This document shows, one piece after another, positions 27,338 to 37,081 of a stretch of DNA of 64,000 nt. Origin of the DNA: Allomuricauda sp. M10 (GTDB lineage: Bacteria; Bacteroidota; Bacteroidia; Flavobacteriales; Flavobacteriaceae); assembly GCF_020782875.1 (NCBI RefSeq), contig NZ_JAJGBN010000001.1, forward strand, positions 310,001-374,000, given 5' to 3'. The first letter of the stretch is position 1. Each line of letters opens with the position of its first letter. The position numbers and the translations under genes were made by a program. The notes beneath the pieces were generated by a model that was not told the origin of the DNA, searched no databases, and saw only the letters and a list, made by a program, of their open reading frames with translations.

Positions 27338-30300
27338 ATGGAACAAACAACGCCCTACAAACCCAAGAACAAGATTAGGATTGTGACCGCGGCATCGCTC
27401 TTCGATGGGCATGATGCGGCCATCAATATCATGAGGAGGATCATACAAGCTACTGGGGTTGAGGTGATTCACTTGGGGCATGATAGGAGTGTGGCCGAAG
27501 TTGTGGATTGTGCCATTCAGGAAGATGCCAATGCCATTGCCATGACTTCCTACCAAGGAGGGCACAATGAATACTTTAGGTATATGTTCGATTTGCTGAA
27601 GGAAAGAGGTGCTGGTCACATCAAAATTTTTGGTGGTGGGGGTGGTGTTATCCTTCCTGAAGAAATTAAAGAATTGATGGATTATGGTATCGAACGCATC
27701 TACTCGCCCGATGATGGTAGGGAAATGGGGCTACAGGGGATGATCAATGATTTGGTACAACGTTGCGATTCGGCTGTCCCTGACTTATTTATCCCAAAAG
27801 GAACAAGCTTGGCGTCGTTGTTGGATCAACGAAATCCGAATACGCTGGCAAGGCTGATTTCCTTGGCAGAAAATAGACATGATGCATTTGAGCAATACCA
27901 ACCTGAAATAGAAAAAAAGGAAAGGAACGTTCCGGTGCTTGGAATAACGGGTACTGGTGGTGCTGGTAAATCGAGTTTAGTGGATGAATTGGTGCGCCGA
28001 TTTTTGATTGACTTTCCAGAGAAACATATAGGGATCATTTCAGTGGACCCTTCAAAAAGAAAAACGGGTGGAGCCCTTTTGGGCGATCGCATCCGGATGA
28101 ATGCAATCAACAACGAAAGGGTTTATATGCGTTCCCTGGCTACCCGTCAATCCAATTTGGCCCTCTCCAAACATGTATCTGAAGCGGTACAAGTGCTCAA
28201 GGCGGCTCATTTCGACCTGATTATTTTAGAAACTTCAGGAATTGGCCAATCCGATACGGAGATTTTGGAGCACAGTGATGTTTCCTTATATGTGATGACT
28301 CCCGAATTTGGAGCGGCTACCCAATTGGAGAAAATTGACATGCTCGATTTTGCGGATATCGTGGCCATCAACAAGTTTGATAAACGTGGTGCTTTGGATG
28401 CGCTTCGTGATGTAAAAAAACAATACGCCCGAAATCACGGGTTGTGGCATGCCAAGGAAGATGAACTTCCCATTTTTGGTACCATTGCCTCCCAATTCAA
28501 TGATCCGGGGATGAACAGCCTGTATAAAAAGGTGATGGATACCCTGGTGGCAAAAGCAGGCGCTCCTTTGGATTCAACTTTTGAAGTATCTGGGGAAATG
28601 GCTGAAAAAATATATGTGATCCCACCAGCCAGAACCCGATACCTTTCAGAGATAGCCGAAAACAACCGTTCTTATGATATTAAAGCCAAGCAACAATCCG
28701 AGATAGCACAAAAACTGTACGGTATTTTCCTGACCCTAGCCTCTGCTTTGGGATTGGAAACCGATAATGCAGAAGCACTTTTGTTGGATAAGTCCGGGTT
28801 GAATGAAATGGAAATCCATAAACAGACTTCCAATCAATCAACTAAGGAACTGGTAGGTTTGTTGATCAAGGAATTTGATAAGGTGAAAATGCAGTTGGTG
28901 CCCCAACATTGGGATACCCTTTTAAAATGGAACGACAAGATAAGTCGTTATAAATCTGAATATTACAAATTCAAGGTTAGGGATAAGGAAGTGAAGATCA
29001 AGACCCATACAGAATCCCTTTCCCATAGTCTGATTCCGAAAGTGGTATTGCCCAAATACAAGGCTTGGGGCGATAACCTTCAATGGATTTTACAAGAAAA
29101 TGTTCCTGGTGAATTTCCATACACGGCAGGGCTATACCCTTTCAAACGGGAAGGGGAGGACCCCACCCGAATGTTTGCGGGAGAAGGTGGTCCGGAGCGA
29201 ACGAACAGACGTTTCCATTATGTGAGTATGGATATGCCGGCAAAGCGCCTTTCCACAGCCTTTGATTCGGTAACTTTGTACGGAAACGATCCCGATCATC
29301 GTCCTGATATCTATGGAAAAATCGGGAACGCAGGGGTTTCCATTTGTTGTTTGGATGATGCGAAGAAATTGTATTCTGGATTTGACCTAAGTGACCCGAT
29401 GACTTCGGTAAGTATGACCATTAATGGCCCAGCGCCTATGTTGTTGGCATTTTTTATGAATGCGGCCATTGACCAGAATTGCGAAAAATACATCCGTGAA
29501 AATGGACTGGAAAAGGATGTGGAGCAGCGCATCAAGGAAATGTATAAAAATGCCGAACGCCCTACTTATTTTGGACAACTCCCAGAAGGGAATGGTTTGG
29601 GATTACTATTGCTTGGCGTTACCGGTGACCAGGTACTTCCAAAGGAAGTATATGAGAGGATCAAATTGGAAACCTTGGAACAGGTTAGGGGAACTGTACA
29701 AGCGGATATCTTAAAGGAGGATCAAGCGCAGAACACTTGCATATTTTCTACTGAGTTTGCCCTTAAATTGATGGGAGACGTTCAGGAATATTTTATTGAC
29801 CACAACGTACGTAACTTTTATTCGGTTTCCATTTCAGGGTATCATATTGCCGAGGCTGGGGCCAACCCCATTACCCAATTGGCGTTTACGCTTTCCAATG
29901 GATTTACCTATGTGGAATATTATTTAAGTAGGGGGATGGACATCAACAAGTTTGGTCCCAATCTGTCTTTCTTCTTTTCCAATGGGGTAGATCCTGAATA
30001 TGCTGTTATCGGAAGAGTGGCCAGAAGAATTTGGTCCAAAGCACTCAAAGAAAAATATGGGGCCGATCCAAGGGCCCAGATGTTGAAATACCATATCCAG
30101 ACTTCAGGAAGGAGCCTTCATGCCCAAGAAATTGATTTTAATGATATTCGTACCACATTGCAAGCATTGTACGCCATATATGATAATTGCAATTCCCTAC
30201 ATACCAACGCCTATGATGAAGCCATTACCACCCCTACCGAAGAATCCGTGCGCAGGGCCATGGCCATCCAATTGATTATTAACAAGGAATTGGGATTGGC

Positions 30301-30787
30301 CAAAAATGAAAACCCATTACAGGGATCGTTCATCATTGAGGAGCTCACTGATTTGGTCGAGGAAGCTGTCTTAATGGAATTCGACAGGATTACGGAACGT
30401 GGGGGAGTGTTGGGTGCCATGGAAACCATGTACCAAAGATCAAAGATTCAGGAGGAGAGCCTTCATTACGAAACGTTGAAACATTCTGGAGAGTACCCCA
30501 TTATTGGGGTAAATACCTTTTTGAGTTCCAAGGGGTCTCCAACTATTTTGCCTGCCGAAGTGATTCGCGCCACTGAAGAGGAAAAGCAAAACCAGATCAA
30601 GACTTTGCAACATCTTCACGAAAGGGAAAGCGATCGTTCAGCCAAACAACTGAAAGAATTGCAAGATGTGGCCACCAACAATGGTAATATTTTTGAAAAA
30701 CTGATGGAGGTGGCCAAAAGTTGTTCACTGGGACAGATTACCGAAGCTTTGTTCCAGGTCGGGGGTCAGTATCGACGAAATATGTAA
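27338..30787 (+). CDS. icmF: Fused isobutyryl-CoA mutase with G-protein chaperone
   Basis: Coenzyme B12-dependent mutase interconverting isobutyryl-CoA and n-butyryl-CoA (or related branched acyl-CoAs) in the cytoplasm. 1149 residues from the ATG at 27338. Three parts in order: B12-binding domain with DGHDAA (base-off His25); a MeaB-like GTPase chaperone with P-loop GTGGAGKSS (about 205-215) that loads and protects the cofactor; and the mutase barrel ([21 protein letters not shown] onward). The phenylalanine in YPFKRE marks Icm rather than methylmalonyl-CoA mutase. No acyl-CoA pathway genes adjoin it; an Lrp regulator lies 530 bases downstream. Confidence 0.95.
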   Translation: MEQTTPYKPKNKIRIVTAASLFDGHDAAINIMRRIIQATGVEVIHLGHDRSVAEVVDCAIQEDANAIAMTSYQGGHNEYFRYMFDLLKERGAGHIKIFGGGGGVILPEEIKELMDYGIERIYSPDDGREMGLQGMINDLVQRCDSAVPDLFIPKGTSLASLLDQRNPNTLARLISLAENRHDAFEQYQPEIEKKERNVPVLGITGTGGAGKSSLVDELVRRFLIDFPEKHIGIISVDPSKRKTGGALLGDRIRMNAINNERVYMRSLATRQSNLALSKHVSEAVQVLKAAHFDLIILETSGIGQSDTEILEHSDVSLYVMTPEFGAATQLEKIDMLDFADIVAINKFDKRGALDALRDVKKQYARNHGLWHAKEDELPIFGTIASQFNDPGMNSLYKKVMDTLVAKAGAPLDSTFEVSGEMAEKIYVIPPARTRYLSEIAENNRSYDIKAKQQSEIAQKLYGIFLTLASALGLETDNAEALLLDKSGLNEMEIHKQTSNQSTKELVGLLIKEFDKVKMQLVPQHWDTLLKWNDKISRYKSEYYKFKVRDKEVKIKTHTESLSHSLIPKVVLPKYKAWGDNLQWILQENVPGEFPYTAGLYPFKREGEDPTRMFAGEGGPERTNRRFHYVSMDMPAKRLSTAFDSVTLYGNDPDHRPDIYGKIGNAGVSICCLDDAKKLYSGFDLSDPMTSVSMTINGPAPMLLAFFMNAAIDQNCEKYIRENGLEKDVEQRIKEMYKNAERPTYFGQLPEGNGLGLLLLGVTGDQVLPKEVYERIKLETLEQVRGTVQADILKEDQAQNTCIFSTEFALKLMGDVQEYFIDHNVRNFYSVSISGYHIAEAGANPITQLAFTLSNGFTYVEYYLSRGMDINKFGPNLSFFFSNGVDPEYAVIGRVARRIWSKALKEKYGADPRAQMLKYHIQTSGRSLHAQEIDFNDIRTTLQALYAIYDNCNSLHTNAYDEAITTPTEESVRRAMAIQLIINKELGLAKNENPLQGSFIIEELTDLVEEAVLMEFDRITERGGVLGAMETMYQRSKIQEESLHYETLKHSGEYPIIGVNTFLSSKGSPTILPAEVIRATEEEKQNQIKTLQHLHERESDRSAKQLKELQDVATNNGNIFEKLMEVAKSCSLGQITEALFQVGGQYRRNM

Positions 30788-30803
30788 GGAAAAATGAATG
30801 GAG

Positions 30804-31196
30804 TTAGTTGGATAGTGACTTTCTCCACTTTTTAAAAGTGATTCGGAAGGTTTTGATTTCCCTACGCAGAAGGTTCAAATATTCTTTTTCTTTTACACCA
30901 TCCCTTTCAAGACCATTGCAGTAGGCCAAAATGTTACGGGTCATGATGTTGACAAAGGAAAGACTCCTCATACGAACGGAATAGGAGTTGCTCAATGCAG
31001 CCTGTTCCACTTCCTGTGTGATCAAAAGGGCATCGGTCACCAAGGATTTGGTGATGTCGTCACGAAAACTGTCTATTTGACGAAAAGACAGCATTTCCCT
31101 ATTATGTGCAAAATAGGAGGCAACCGCTTCGCTCAAATCGCGTAGAGCCAAGGATTTACGGTATACAAGCAGGGTATTTAGAGAACTTCTCTCCAT
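30804..31196 (-). CDS. Hypothetical helical protein
   Basis: 130 residues, not recognised. The sequence is almost wholly helical and rich in Arg/Lys (MERSSLNTLLVYRKSLALRDLSEAV near the start; REIKTFRITFKKWRKSLSN at the end), with no signal peptide and no membrane segment. It converges on icmF with only 16 bases between them and diverges from the Lrp gene. A cytoplasmic role, maybe nucleic-acid or protein binding, is guesswork. Confidence 0.6.
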   Translation of the reverse strand: MERSSLNTLLVYRKSLALRDLSEAVASYFAHNREMLSFRQIDSFRDDITKSLVTDALLITQEVEQAALSNSYSVRMRSLSFVNIMTRNILAYCNGLERDGVKEKEYLNLLRREIKTFRITFKKWRKSLSN

Positions 31197-31247
31197 CTTT
31201 TCAAAAGCAATTTTGTACCATAAAATTACGGACGATTGAAAAATTCT

Positions 31248-31255
31248 TACTTTTG
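31248..31255 (+). promoter_or_regulatory. Candidate -7 box for the Lrp-family gene
   Basis: TACTTTTG fits TAnnTTTG, 64 bases before the ATG at 31320. No TTG at the proper -33 distance, so confidence is modest. Confidence 0.35.
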
Positions 31256-31319
31256 TTTTTTAAGTAATGATTTCATTTGGCTTTAAAAAGCAAAATTTAT
31301 CGCCTTATTTTCTTTTCAA

Positions 31320-31772
31320 ATGAAGATAGATGATCTGAACTGGCAAATCCTTGGGCACCTGCAGCGCAATGCAAGGGAGTCTTTCGCCAATATTGGCCGT
31401 AAGGTAGGACTTACTTCCCCTGCGGTAGCGGAGCGTGTAAAGAAGATGGAAGATATTGGAATTATTGAAGGGTACAGGGCCAATATCAGTTACGTGGAGG
31501 CCGGTCATCAATTAAAGGCTATCATCATGTTAAGGGCCTTTATGGGGAAACTTAAACCCTTTTTGGACAAGGTGAAATCCTTTCAAGAAGTGGTCAATTG
31601 TTATAGGATCACGGGTAACGAGAATATCATAATGGAAGTGGTATTGCGTGACCAATCGCATCTGGAAAAATTCATTGATGAGCTTATTGTTTATGGGGAA
31701 TGTAGGACCCACATTGTATTATCCAATGTTGTGGCCCATGCTCCCATTAAAAAGGGTAAGGTCTCAAAATAG
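31320..31772 (+). CDS. Lrp/AsnC-family transcriptional regulator
   Basis: 150 residues: N-terminal winged helix-turn-helix (LNWQILGHLQRNARESFANIGRKVGLTSPAVAERVKKME) and a C-terminal RAM ligand-binding domain (LKAIIMLRAFMG ... CYRITGNENIIMEVVLRD). Such proteins sense amino acids and often control their transport or breakdown. Its position beside icmF, whose substrate comes from valine breakdown, hints at branched-chain amino acid sensing, but this is inference. Confidence 0.9.
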   Translation: MKIDDLNWQILGHLQRNARESFANIGRKVGLTSPAVAERVKKMEDIGIIEGYRANISYVEAGHQLKAIIMLRAFMGKLKPFLDKVKSFQEVVNCYRITGNENIIMEVVLRDQSHLEKFIDELIVYGECRTHIVLSNVVAHAPIKKGKVSK

Positions 31773-31831
31773 GTTTCGTCAAAAAATTAAAGGCCAAATG
31801 GTTTTGGCTAGATTTTTGTACAACAATTGCT

Positions 31832-33247
31832 ATGAAGAAAATTTATTTTACCGCCATTCTGTTCGCCATTTTAGGACCTTTCATCTACGCCCAAAAAATG
31901 GTTTTAAAAAAGGGTGAAATCATTGAGAACCTGATGGTCAATGACTCCCTAAAAAGCACATTTTCCCTTTACTTGCCCACTAATTTCAACACGGATGCCC
32001 AATGGCCCTTGCTGATGGTTTTTGATGTGCATGGAAAGGAAAAACAGGCATTGTCCATGTTTGTTCTGGCCGCCGAAAAGGAAGGCTACGTTTTGGCCGC
32101 CCCAAAGATGTTAGATACACTTTCGCTGACCAACAACATGCTTTTAACGGGGAAGACCATTGAAGAGGTGGTGAATATTTTACCGATAAGAAAAGGTAGG
32201 GTCTATGCTGCTGGTGAATCTTCAGGTGGCCGATTTGCAACCTTGGTGCCTATTTTTATTCCAGGGGTAAAAGGAGCCATTTCTATTGGATCGTCGCTGG
32301 CGAACAGGGAGTTGTTGAATATCAAGAGTCCTTTTCATTTCATCGGGATGGTCAGTAAGGATAATTTTGAATACATATCGATGTTGACCGATACCAAATT
32401 ACTGGATAAGATGAAGTTTCCGAACCAAATGTTACTGTTTGATGGAACTAAGGATTGGCCCGGTGTTGAATATCTGGAAAAAGGAATGCAACTTTTCACC
32501 TTGGATGCCATGGGGCGTAACCTGATTCCCAAGGATTCCAGCTATATAAACAATGCATACAAGGAAGATTTGGCCAAGGTAAACCATCTTCAAAGTATAG
32601 GGGATTTACTTTGGGCGGAACAGTATATGACCGAAATGATGTCCATTTACGGGGCCCACAAAAATTTGGATTCCCTTAGATTGGTCCAGAAGGAATTGAG
32701 AAAGGATAAGCAGTTCAGGGTTATGAGTCGAAATGAAAATTCGGCATTTCTCAAGGAGTCCTTGTTGAAAGAAGACTTCCAATATTATATGGAAGAAGAT
32801 TTGTACACCCACAATTTCAATAATTTGGGTTGGTGGAACCATCAAATGGGGGAAATTCAAAAATATAAGAATGCAACGGATCCTTTTGAAAAGGAAATGG
32901 GCCATCGGTTGTTGGGATTTGTTAATGCCCTGGCCGAGGATAACATCGATTTGATACAAAACAACGATGTAATCGATGAGGATGCCCTAGCATTTCTGTA
33001 CATGTTGAAGACCATTTTGGAACCCGATAATTTTGAGTACTATCTGAAAACCATTTCCTTGAGTGCCAAAAACGAGGATTTTGGTACTTCGTTGTTCTAT
33101 TTGGAAGAAGCCTTTAAAAAAGGGTTCAAGGACAAGGAAAAGCTGTACAACTTGGAGGGTACGGCCTTATTCCGTATTACCCCTGAGTTTAATGACTTGG
33201 TATCCAAATATTTGAAGGATGCTCTATATGAAATCGATGAAAATTGA
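31832..33247 (+). CDS. Exported alpha/beta-hydrolase-like protein with helical C-terminal half
   Basis: 471 residues with a signal peptide ending at IYAQ. The first half looks like an alpha/beta hydrolase of the dienelactone-hydrolase/esterase kind: FSLYLPTNFNTDAQWPLLMVFDVHG followed by AAGESSGGRFA, whose GESSG fits the GxSxG nucleophile elbow (about residue 130). The second half (from about 240) is helical and resembles tetratricopeptide-type repeats (FYLEEAFKKGFKDKEKLYNLEG). Acid and His residues of a triad cannot be placed with certainty, so enzymatic activity is only possible. The DUF1684 gene's open frame overlaps its end, but the true start is 33 bases later. Confidence 0.65.
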   Translation: MKKIYFTAILFAILGPFIYAQKMVLKKGEIIENLMVNDSLKSTFSLYLPTNFNTDAQWPLLMVFDVHGKEKQALSMFVLAAEKEGYVLAAPKMLDTLSLTNNMLLTGKTIEEVVNILPIRKGRVYAAGESSGGRFATLVPIFIPGVKGAISIGSSLANRELLNIKSPFHFIGMVSKDNFEYISMLTDTKLLDKMKFPNQMLLFDGTKDWPGVEYLEKGMQLFTLDAMGRNLIPKDSSYINNAYKEDLAKVNHLQSIGDLLWAEQYMTEMMSIYGAHKNLDSLRLVQKELRKDKQFRVMSRNENSAFLKESLLKEDFQYYMEEDLYTHNFNNLGWWNHQMGEIQKYKNATDPFEKEMGHRLLGFVNALAEDNIDLIQNNDVIDEDALAFLYMLKTILEPDNFEYYLKTISLSAKNEDFGTSLFYLEEAFKKGFKDKEKLYNLEGTALFRITPEFNDLVSKYLKDALYEIDEN

Positions 33248-33279
33248 TTTTCCGCTTACCTTTGCGTAAAATCCTTCAG

Positions 33280-33915
33280 ATGAAATATGTAAGTCTGTTT
33301 TGCCTTTTGTTCCTATTCTCTTGCGGACAGGGAAAAAGATATCATGAAGAATCCACCGAAACACCAAAATCTGCCCTAATCGCCGATATTTTAAAGTTTC
33401 AGGAAGAATTGGATGCCAGTTTTAAAGATCCAGAGGAATCCCCGCTACCGGATAAATATAAAAAGGATTTTGAGGGGTTGGACTATTTTGAACCCGACAC
33501 TACCTATGTGGTAAAGGCAAAGTTGGTGCGCACCCCAGATGCTGAACCTTTTTTTATGCCCACCACGACGGATAGGAAAACCCATGAGGTTTTATATGGT
33601 ATTGCCCATTTTACCTTAAACGGCGAAGAACGCCAATTGGAAATTTATCAAAGTCTGGACTTGATCCAACAGGAACAGTACAAAGATTATTTGTTTTTAC
33701 CTTTTAATGATGCCACCAATGGGGAAGAAACATATGGCGGGGGTCGTTACATCGATTTGTCCATTCCTGATGGGGATACGTTGGTGATCGATTTCAATAA
33801 GGCTTATAATCCTTATTGTACCTATAATAAAAAGTACTCCTGCCCTCTAGTGCCAAGGCAAAACTATTTGAGAACTAAGGTGAGAGCAGGAGTTAAAGAC
33901 TTTCATAAAGACTAA
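33280..33915 (+). CDS. DUF1684 family lipoprotein
   Basis: 211 residues from the ATG at 33280, which gives MKYVSLFCLLFLFSC (Cys15) as lipoprotein signal; the frame is open 12 codons further upstream without a good start. The mature chain has the family markers: an edge-strand region HFTLNGEERQLEIYQ, LFLPFNDATNGEETYGGGRYIDL, and near the end the cysteine-bearing NPYCTYNKKYSCPLVPRQN. DUF1684 proteins are common in Bacteroidota and Actinobacteria with no proven function. Two conserved cysteines close together are notable. It follows the hydrolase-like gene and ends at a strong terminator. Confidence 0.85.
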   Translation: MKYVSLFCLLFLFSCGQGKRYHEESTETPKSALIADILKFQEELDASFKDPEESPLPDKYKKDFEGLDYFEPDTTYVVKAKLVRTPDAEPFFMPTTTDRKTHEVLYGIAHFTLNGEERQLEIYQSLDLIQQEQYKDYLFLPFNDATNGEETYGGGRYIDLSIPDGDTLVIDFNKAYNPYCTYNKKYSCPLVPRQNYLRTKVRAGVKDFHKD

Positions 33916-33918
33916 AAA

Positions 33919-33955
33919 AGCCTTAGACCAACGGAATAAGGCTCTTTAGTTTTTA
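33919..33955. terminator. Terminator between convergent genes
   Basis: AGCCTTA (33919-33925) pairs with TAAGGCT (33937-33943), followed by CTTTAGTTTTT; A-rich sequence on the left serves the minus strand. It separates the DUF1684 gene from the porin gene. Confidence 0.7.
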
Positions 33956-33969
33956 CATATGCTTTGTTT

Positions 33970-35028
33970 CTAGAAAGAATAGATGGCTGCGAATAGTACA
34001 GAAGCCAAGCTTTTGGTTGGAGCCAAATCATTGTCGATAAAGGTATCTTCCGATGCACTATCCAATCTGATTTCGGGCTTTAAGATTAAATTCCCGATGG
34101 TTGCACTACCAGTAAGGGTCAAAGCTAGAACACTTGCATCTCCATCAGCGTCAAATACATCACCAATGGCACCGAATTCGTCTGTTTCCATGAAATATTC
34201 ACCCCGTAGCCCTAGGCTGAAGGTTTCGGATACCGCATATTGTGGATAAAGGGCTACACCTGTGAAAGAACCACCATTGTCTTCAATAGAGAAGTGGGCC
34301 GCGTTCAATCCCAAGTAGAAATCCTCGGAAAGATCGAATCCACCGGTGAAGTCGATTTCATAGCTGCTTTGGCTGTAAACAAAGTTCAAGAACTGACCGG
34401 AATATCCCAATTGGGCACCAACGGCATAATCCCCGGTTGGGTTGAACTCGGTAAGGTCGGTTGGGTTCATCACGGCCAACATGGCTGACCAATCGCTACC
34501 AAGATCAAAATCAGCTTTCAAACCGGTATGGCTAAAAGGTCCATAAGAGAATAGGTAAGAAGTACTGTAGTTAAAGTTGGCTACAGGAGAAATCACTTCG
34601 TATCCCAAGAAAGTGTTGAAGTTACCAAAGGTAAGGGTTACCTTGTCACTAACATTCCAGTATACATACAATTGGTTCACAATGTCACCGGTTGCAGAAT
34701 ACATGGGAGAAGCAAAAACGGCATCCGTACCACGTGGGCCAAATACCAAATCGGCCACAAAACCTACTTTTTCACCTTCATAAGCGGCAACCAGGTTGGC
34801 CATGCCCAAGGAAAATCCTGGCAAGTTGGCAAAAGAGGAACCTGGAGCAATGGCATCCTCGTCATTTGGAGCGGTCATGTTGGCTCTGTAATAGGCATCT
34901 ACCGAACCGCTGAAGCTGAATTTTGGTTTTTCTTCCTCTTCTTCTTGTGCAAAAGCAGAAATTGATACCAGAGAAAGTATGGCAAAGGCCAAATTTTTTA
35001 CGAAATTTGTATTTATAATCGCTTTCAT
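33970..35028 (-). CDS. Outer-membrane porin-like beta-barrel, third gene of the amtB operon
   Basis: 352 residues with signal peptide (FAQEEEEEKPKF) and a beta-barrel of alternating strands, ending ASVLFAAIYSF with a terminal phenylalanine, the barrel-assembly signal. The composition and start of the mature protein (FSFSGSVDAYYRANM) fit the OmpL-like/BBP2 porin group. It lies 127 bases after amtB on the same strand, with an 11-bp hairpin in the gap. Since it follows an ammonium transporter and a P-II protein, it may admit a nitrogen source across the outer membrane. That role is inferred from position. Confidence 0.82.
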   Translation of the reverse strand: MKAIINTNFVKNLAFAILSLVSISAFAQEEEEEKPKFSFSGSVDAYYRANMTAPNDEDAIAPGSSFANLPGFSLGMANLVAAYEGEKVGFVADLVFGPRGTDAVFASPMYSATGDIVNQLYVYWNVSDKVTLTFGNFNTFLGYEVISPVANFNYSTSYLFSYGPFSHTGLKADFDLGSDWSAMLAVMNPTDLTEFNPTGDYAVGAQLGYSGQFLNFVYSQSSYEIDFTGGFDLSEDFYLGLNAAHFSIEDNGGSFTGVALYPQYAVSETFSLGLRGEYFMETDEFGAIGDVFDADGDASVLALTLTGSATIGNLILKPEIRLDSASEDTFIDNDLAPTKSLASVLFAAIYSF

Positions 35029-35103
35029 ATCATAATCATTTTGAGTTGTCCCATTGGGACAAATTGTTGTTTAAATTGTGAGTTTTTGATTGAAAAGGTT
35101 ATC

Positions 35104-35131
35104 AACGGAGCGTTTGGCAGAACGCTCCGTT
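35104..35131 (-). promoter_or_regulatory. 11-bp hairpin between amtB and the porin gene
   Basis: AACGGAGCGTT (35104-35114) and AACGCTCCGTT (35121-35131) are exact complements around six bases. On the minus strand there is no U-run after it, so it looks like an mRNA-stabilising or attenuating hairpin that gives the porin a different level from amtB. It has a pyrimidine-rich run on the plus side, but no plus-strand gene. Confidence 0.6.
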
Positions 35132-35155
35132 TTCTTTTCTTGATGTTGTGAGTTT

Positions 35156-36439
35156 TTATTTGTTCTGTGAGGAAATATGCTCTGGATAAGCTTCCACACC
35201 GTGCTCGTGAATATCGAGACCTTCGATTTCTTCTTGTTCTGATACGCGAAGACCGATAGTTTTCTTCAAGATGAAAAGGATCACAAAAGTGCCAAGGGCT
35301 GCCCAGGCGATATAAGACAAAGATCCGTAAGTCTGAACCCAAAGAAGTTTGGCACTTCCTCCGTATAGCAAACCACCATCCAAAGCGAACAATCCGATCA
35401 AAACGGTTCCTAGGAATCCACAAACCCCGTGTACGGAAATAGCACCAACCGGGTCATCGATTTTGAACTTTTTGTCGATAATCTCAATGGAGAATACCAC
35501 GGCCAATCCACAAATGAGGCCAATAGCAAGACTTCCTACGGCGCTAACGGCACCACAACCAGCGGTAATACCCACCAATCCGGCCAATGCACCGTTCAGG
35601 GTCATGGAGATATCAGCTTTTCCGTAACGGATCCAAGTTAAAAGCAATGCGGCGATGGCACCCATGGCAGCAGCCAAGTTGGTGTTGATGATCACGCTGG
35701 TAGCAGCAATGGTATCGTCACCACCCCAGGCCAACTGGGAACCTCCGTTAAATCCGAACCATCCCAACCAAAGGATCAATACCCCTAGGGCACCGTACAT
35801 CATGTTGTGACCTGGAATGGCCTGCGCTTTTCCATCTACGTATTTTCCGATACGTGGACCAACCATGATTGCGGCTACCAAAGCGGCACCACCACCCACG
35901 GCGTGTACAACGGATGAACCGGCAAAATCAATGAATCCAGCTGTGTTCAACCAAGCATCATCATCAAATGGCCAGTACCAGCTACCGGAAATAGGGTAGA
36001 TCAATGTGGTCATCACAGCAGAGAAAATAAGGTAGGTGGAAAACTTGGTCCTTCCAGCTATGGCACCTGATACAATCGTGGCAGCGGTTGCACAGAATAC
36101 GGTTTGGAAGAATAAGTTATACCAATCCGTGGCACTGAACATGAAATATCCTTGATCAGATGGACTGGTCCTAAAAAATCCTCCTGCCACAAGATCACTA
36201 CCATACATAAAGGCATAACCTACGGCCCAGAACATGACCGAGCCAATGGCAAGGTCCATAAAGTTCTTCATTATAATGTTACCTGAGTTCTTGCTGCGGG
36301 TAAAGCCTACCTCTACTAAGGTAAAACCTGCCTGCATAAAAAACACTAAAACAGCTGCAATGGTGATCCATAGGGCGCCCATGTCGCCGGTGATGGCTTC
36401 TACAGCTTTATCTATCGCTTCTTGTTCTTGTAGAATCAT
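35156..36439 (-). CDS. amtB: Ammonium transporter
   Basis: 427-residue inner-membrane channel of the Amt/Rh family that brings in ammonium. Eleven or so hydrophobic segments; typical motifs: ALWITIAAVLVFFMQAGFTLVEVG near the N-terminus, DFAGSSVVHAVGG (about 170), GWFGFNGGS and, late, DDPVGAISVHGVCGF with the pore-lining histidine. The C-terminal tail LDIHEHGVEAYPEH is where P-II docks. It follows the glnK-like gene by 34 bases, the conserved glnK-amtB arrangement. Confidence 0.95.
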   Translation of the reverse strand: MILQEQEAIDKAVEAITGDMGALWITIAAVLVFFMQAGFTLVEVGFTRSKNSGNIIMKNFMDLAIGSVMFWAVGYAFMYGSDLVAGGFFRTSPSDQGYFMFSATDWYNLFFQTVFCATAATIVSGAIAGRTKFSTYLIFSAVMTTLIYPISGSWYWPFDDDAWLNTAGFIDFAGSSVVHAVGGGAALVAAIMVGPRIGKYVDGKAQAIPGHNMMYGALGVLILWLGWFGFNGGSQLAWGGDDTIAATSVIINTNLAAAMGAIAALLLTWIRYGKADISMTLNGALAGLVGITAGCGAVSAVGSLAIGLICGLAVVFSIEIIDKKFKIDDPVGAISVHGVCGFLGTVLIGLFALDGGLLYGGSAKLLWVQTYGSLSYIAWAALGTFVILFILKKTIGLRVSEQEEIEGLDIHEHGVEAYPEHISSQNK

Positions 36440-36473
36440 AATCTAATTTTTTGAGTTGTTTTTGGTTATACTT

Positions 36474-36812
36474 TTAATTGATTCCGGCGCTACCGCTTTC
36501 TTTGGTTCGGATCCTGTAGGCCTCGATCATGTCGGAAACGAAGATTTTTCCATCTCCCACGTTGCCGGTGCTTGCAGTGTCCAATAAAACGTTAACGGTT
36601 CTTTCCAGAAAGTCATCGGATACCACGATAACCAAATACCTCCTCTGTATATCGCTGGTGCTGTAAGAAATGCCACGATACACATGTCCTTGTTTTTCAT
36701 TGCCAACTCCCGTTACATCCCAGTAACTAAAGAAATTGACCTCGATCTGATGCAGTGCTTTTTTCACTTCATCAAACTTCGATTTTCTAATAATTGCCTC
36801 GACTTTTTTCAT
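36474..36812 (-). CDS. glnK: P-II nitrogen regulatory protein
   Basis: 112 residues from MKKVEAIIRKSKF (ATG at 36812; the frame is open upstream but this matches the P-II length). Trimeric sensor of 2-oxoglutarate and ATP/ADP that blocks AmtB when nitrogen is plentiful. The T-loop retains YRGxxY with Tyr50 aligning with uridylylated Tyr51 of E. coli, but its surroundings are unusual (WDVTGVGNEKQGHV, then STSDIQRR where most have a VDFLPK-type run). The C-terminal VGDGKIFVSDMIEAYRIRTKESG is canonical. First gene of glnK-amtB-porin. Confidence 0.93.
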   Translation of the reverse strand: MKKVEAIIRKSKFDEVKKALHQIEVNFFSYWDVTGVGNEKQGHVYRGISYSTSDIQRRYLVIVVSDDFLERTVNVLLDTASTGNVGDGKIFVSDMIEAYRIRTKESGSAGIN

Positions 36813-36835
36813 AATTAAGTAGTTAATTGATGTCT

Positions 36836-36843
36836 CAAATATA
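36836..36843 (-). promoter_or_regulatory. -7 box of the glnK-amtB-porin operon
   Basis: Minus-strand TATATTTG matches TAnnTTTG, 23 bases before the start codon. The -33 region has no TTG, consistent with a promoter that needs an activator. The G/C half-sites upstream begin about 55 bases away. Confidence 0.45.
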
Positions 36844-36896
36844 TAGTAATTCACATAAGACTATTAAAAAAGGGAGGGTTATCCGTTGATTTTTAT

Positions 36897-37032
36897 GGGT
36901 ATAAAAAAAATACCCCTAATATTTTAGGGGTATCTAATTTTAAATAAACTTTTGTTATTTATTTGTTGATTTTTTTTTAACATTCGCCCTTTGGAAATTA
37001 ATTTTTGTCATTAAACACCAATAATAGGGGTA
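36897..37032. promoter_or_regulatory. GGGGTA/TACCCC half-site cluster upstream of glnK-amtB
   Basis: In the AT-rich region between crcB and glnK, a perfect inverted repeat has arms TACCCCTAA (36911-36919) and TTAGGGGTA (36924-36932) around TATT. Overlapping it on the left, GGGTAT (36897-36902) faces ATACCC (36910-36915). A further TAGGGGTA stands at 37025-37032. The same half-sites occur between the two glutamine synthetase genes. A simple terminator for crcB is an alternative for the 22-base palindrome, although it lacks a U-run on the minus strand. Confidence 0.45.
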
Positions 37033-37081
37033 TTAATGTTCAAGTTTTAACAAAAATTAACTATAAAAATGTAATTTGTAA

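Noticed and set aside
36897..36932. Reading the TACCCCTAA/TTAGGGGTA palindrome only as a crcB terminator
   Set aside because: On the minus strand it lacks a clear U-run after the stem, and the same half-sites recur upstream of the glutamine synthetase genes; a dual role is still possible.
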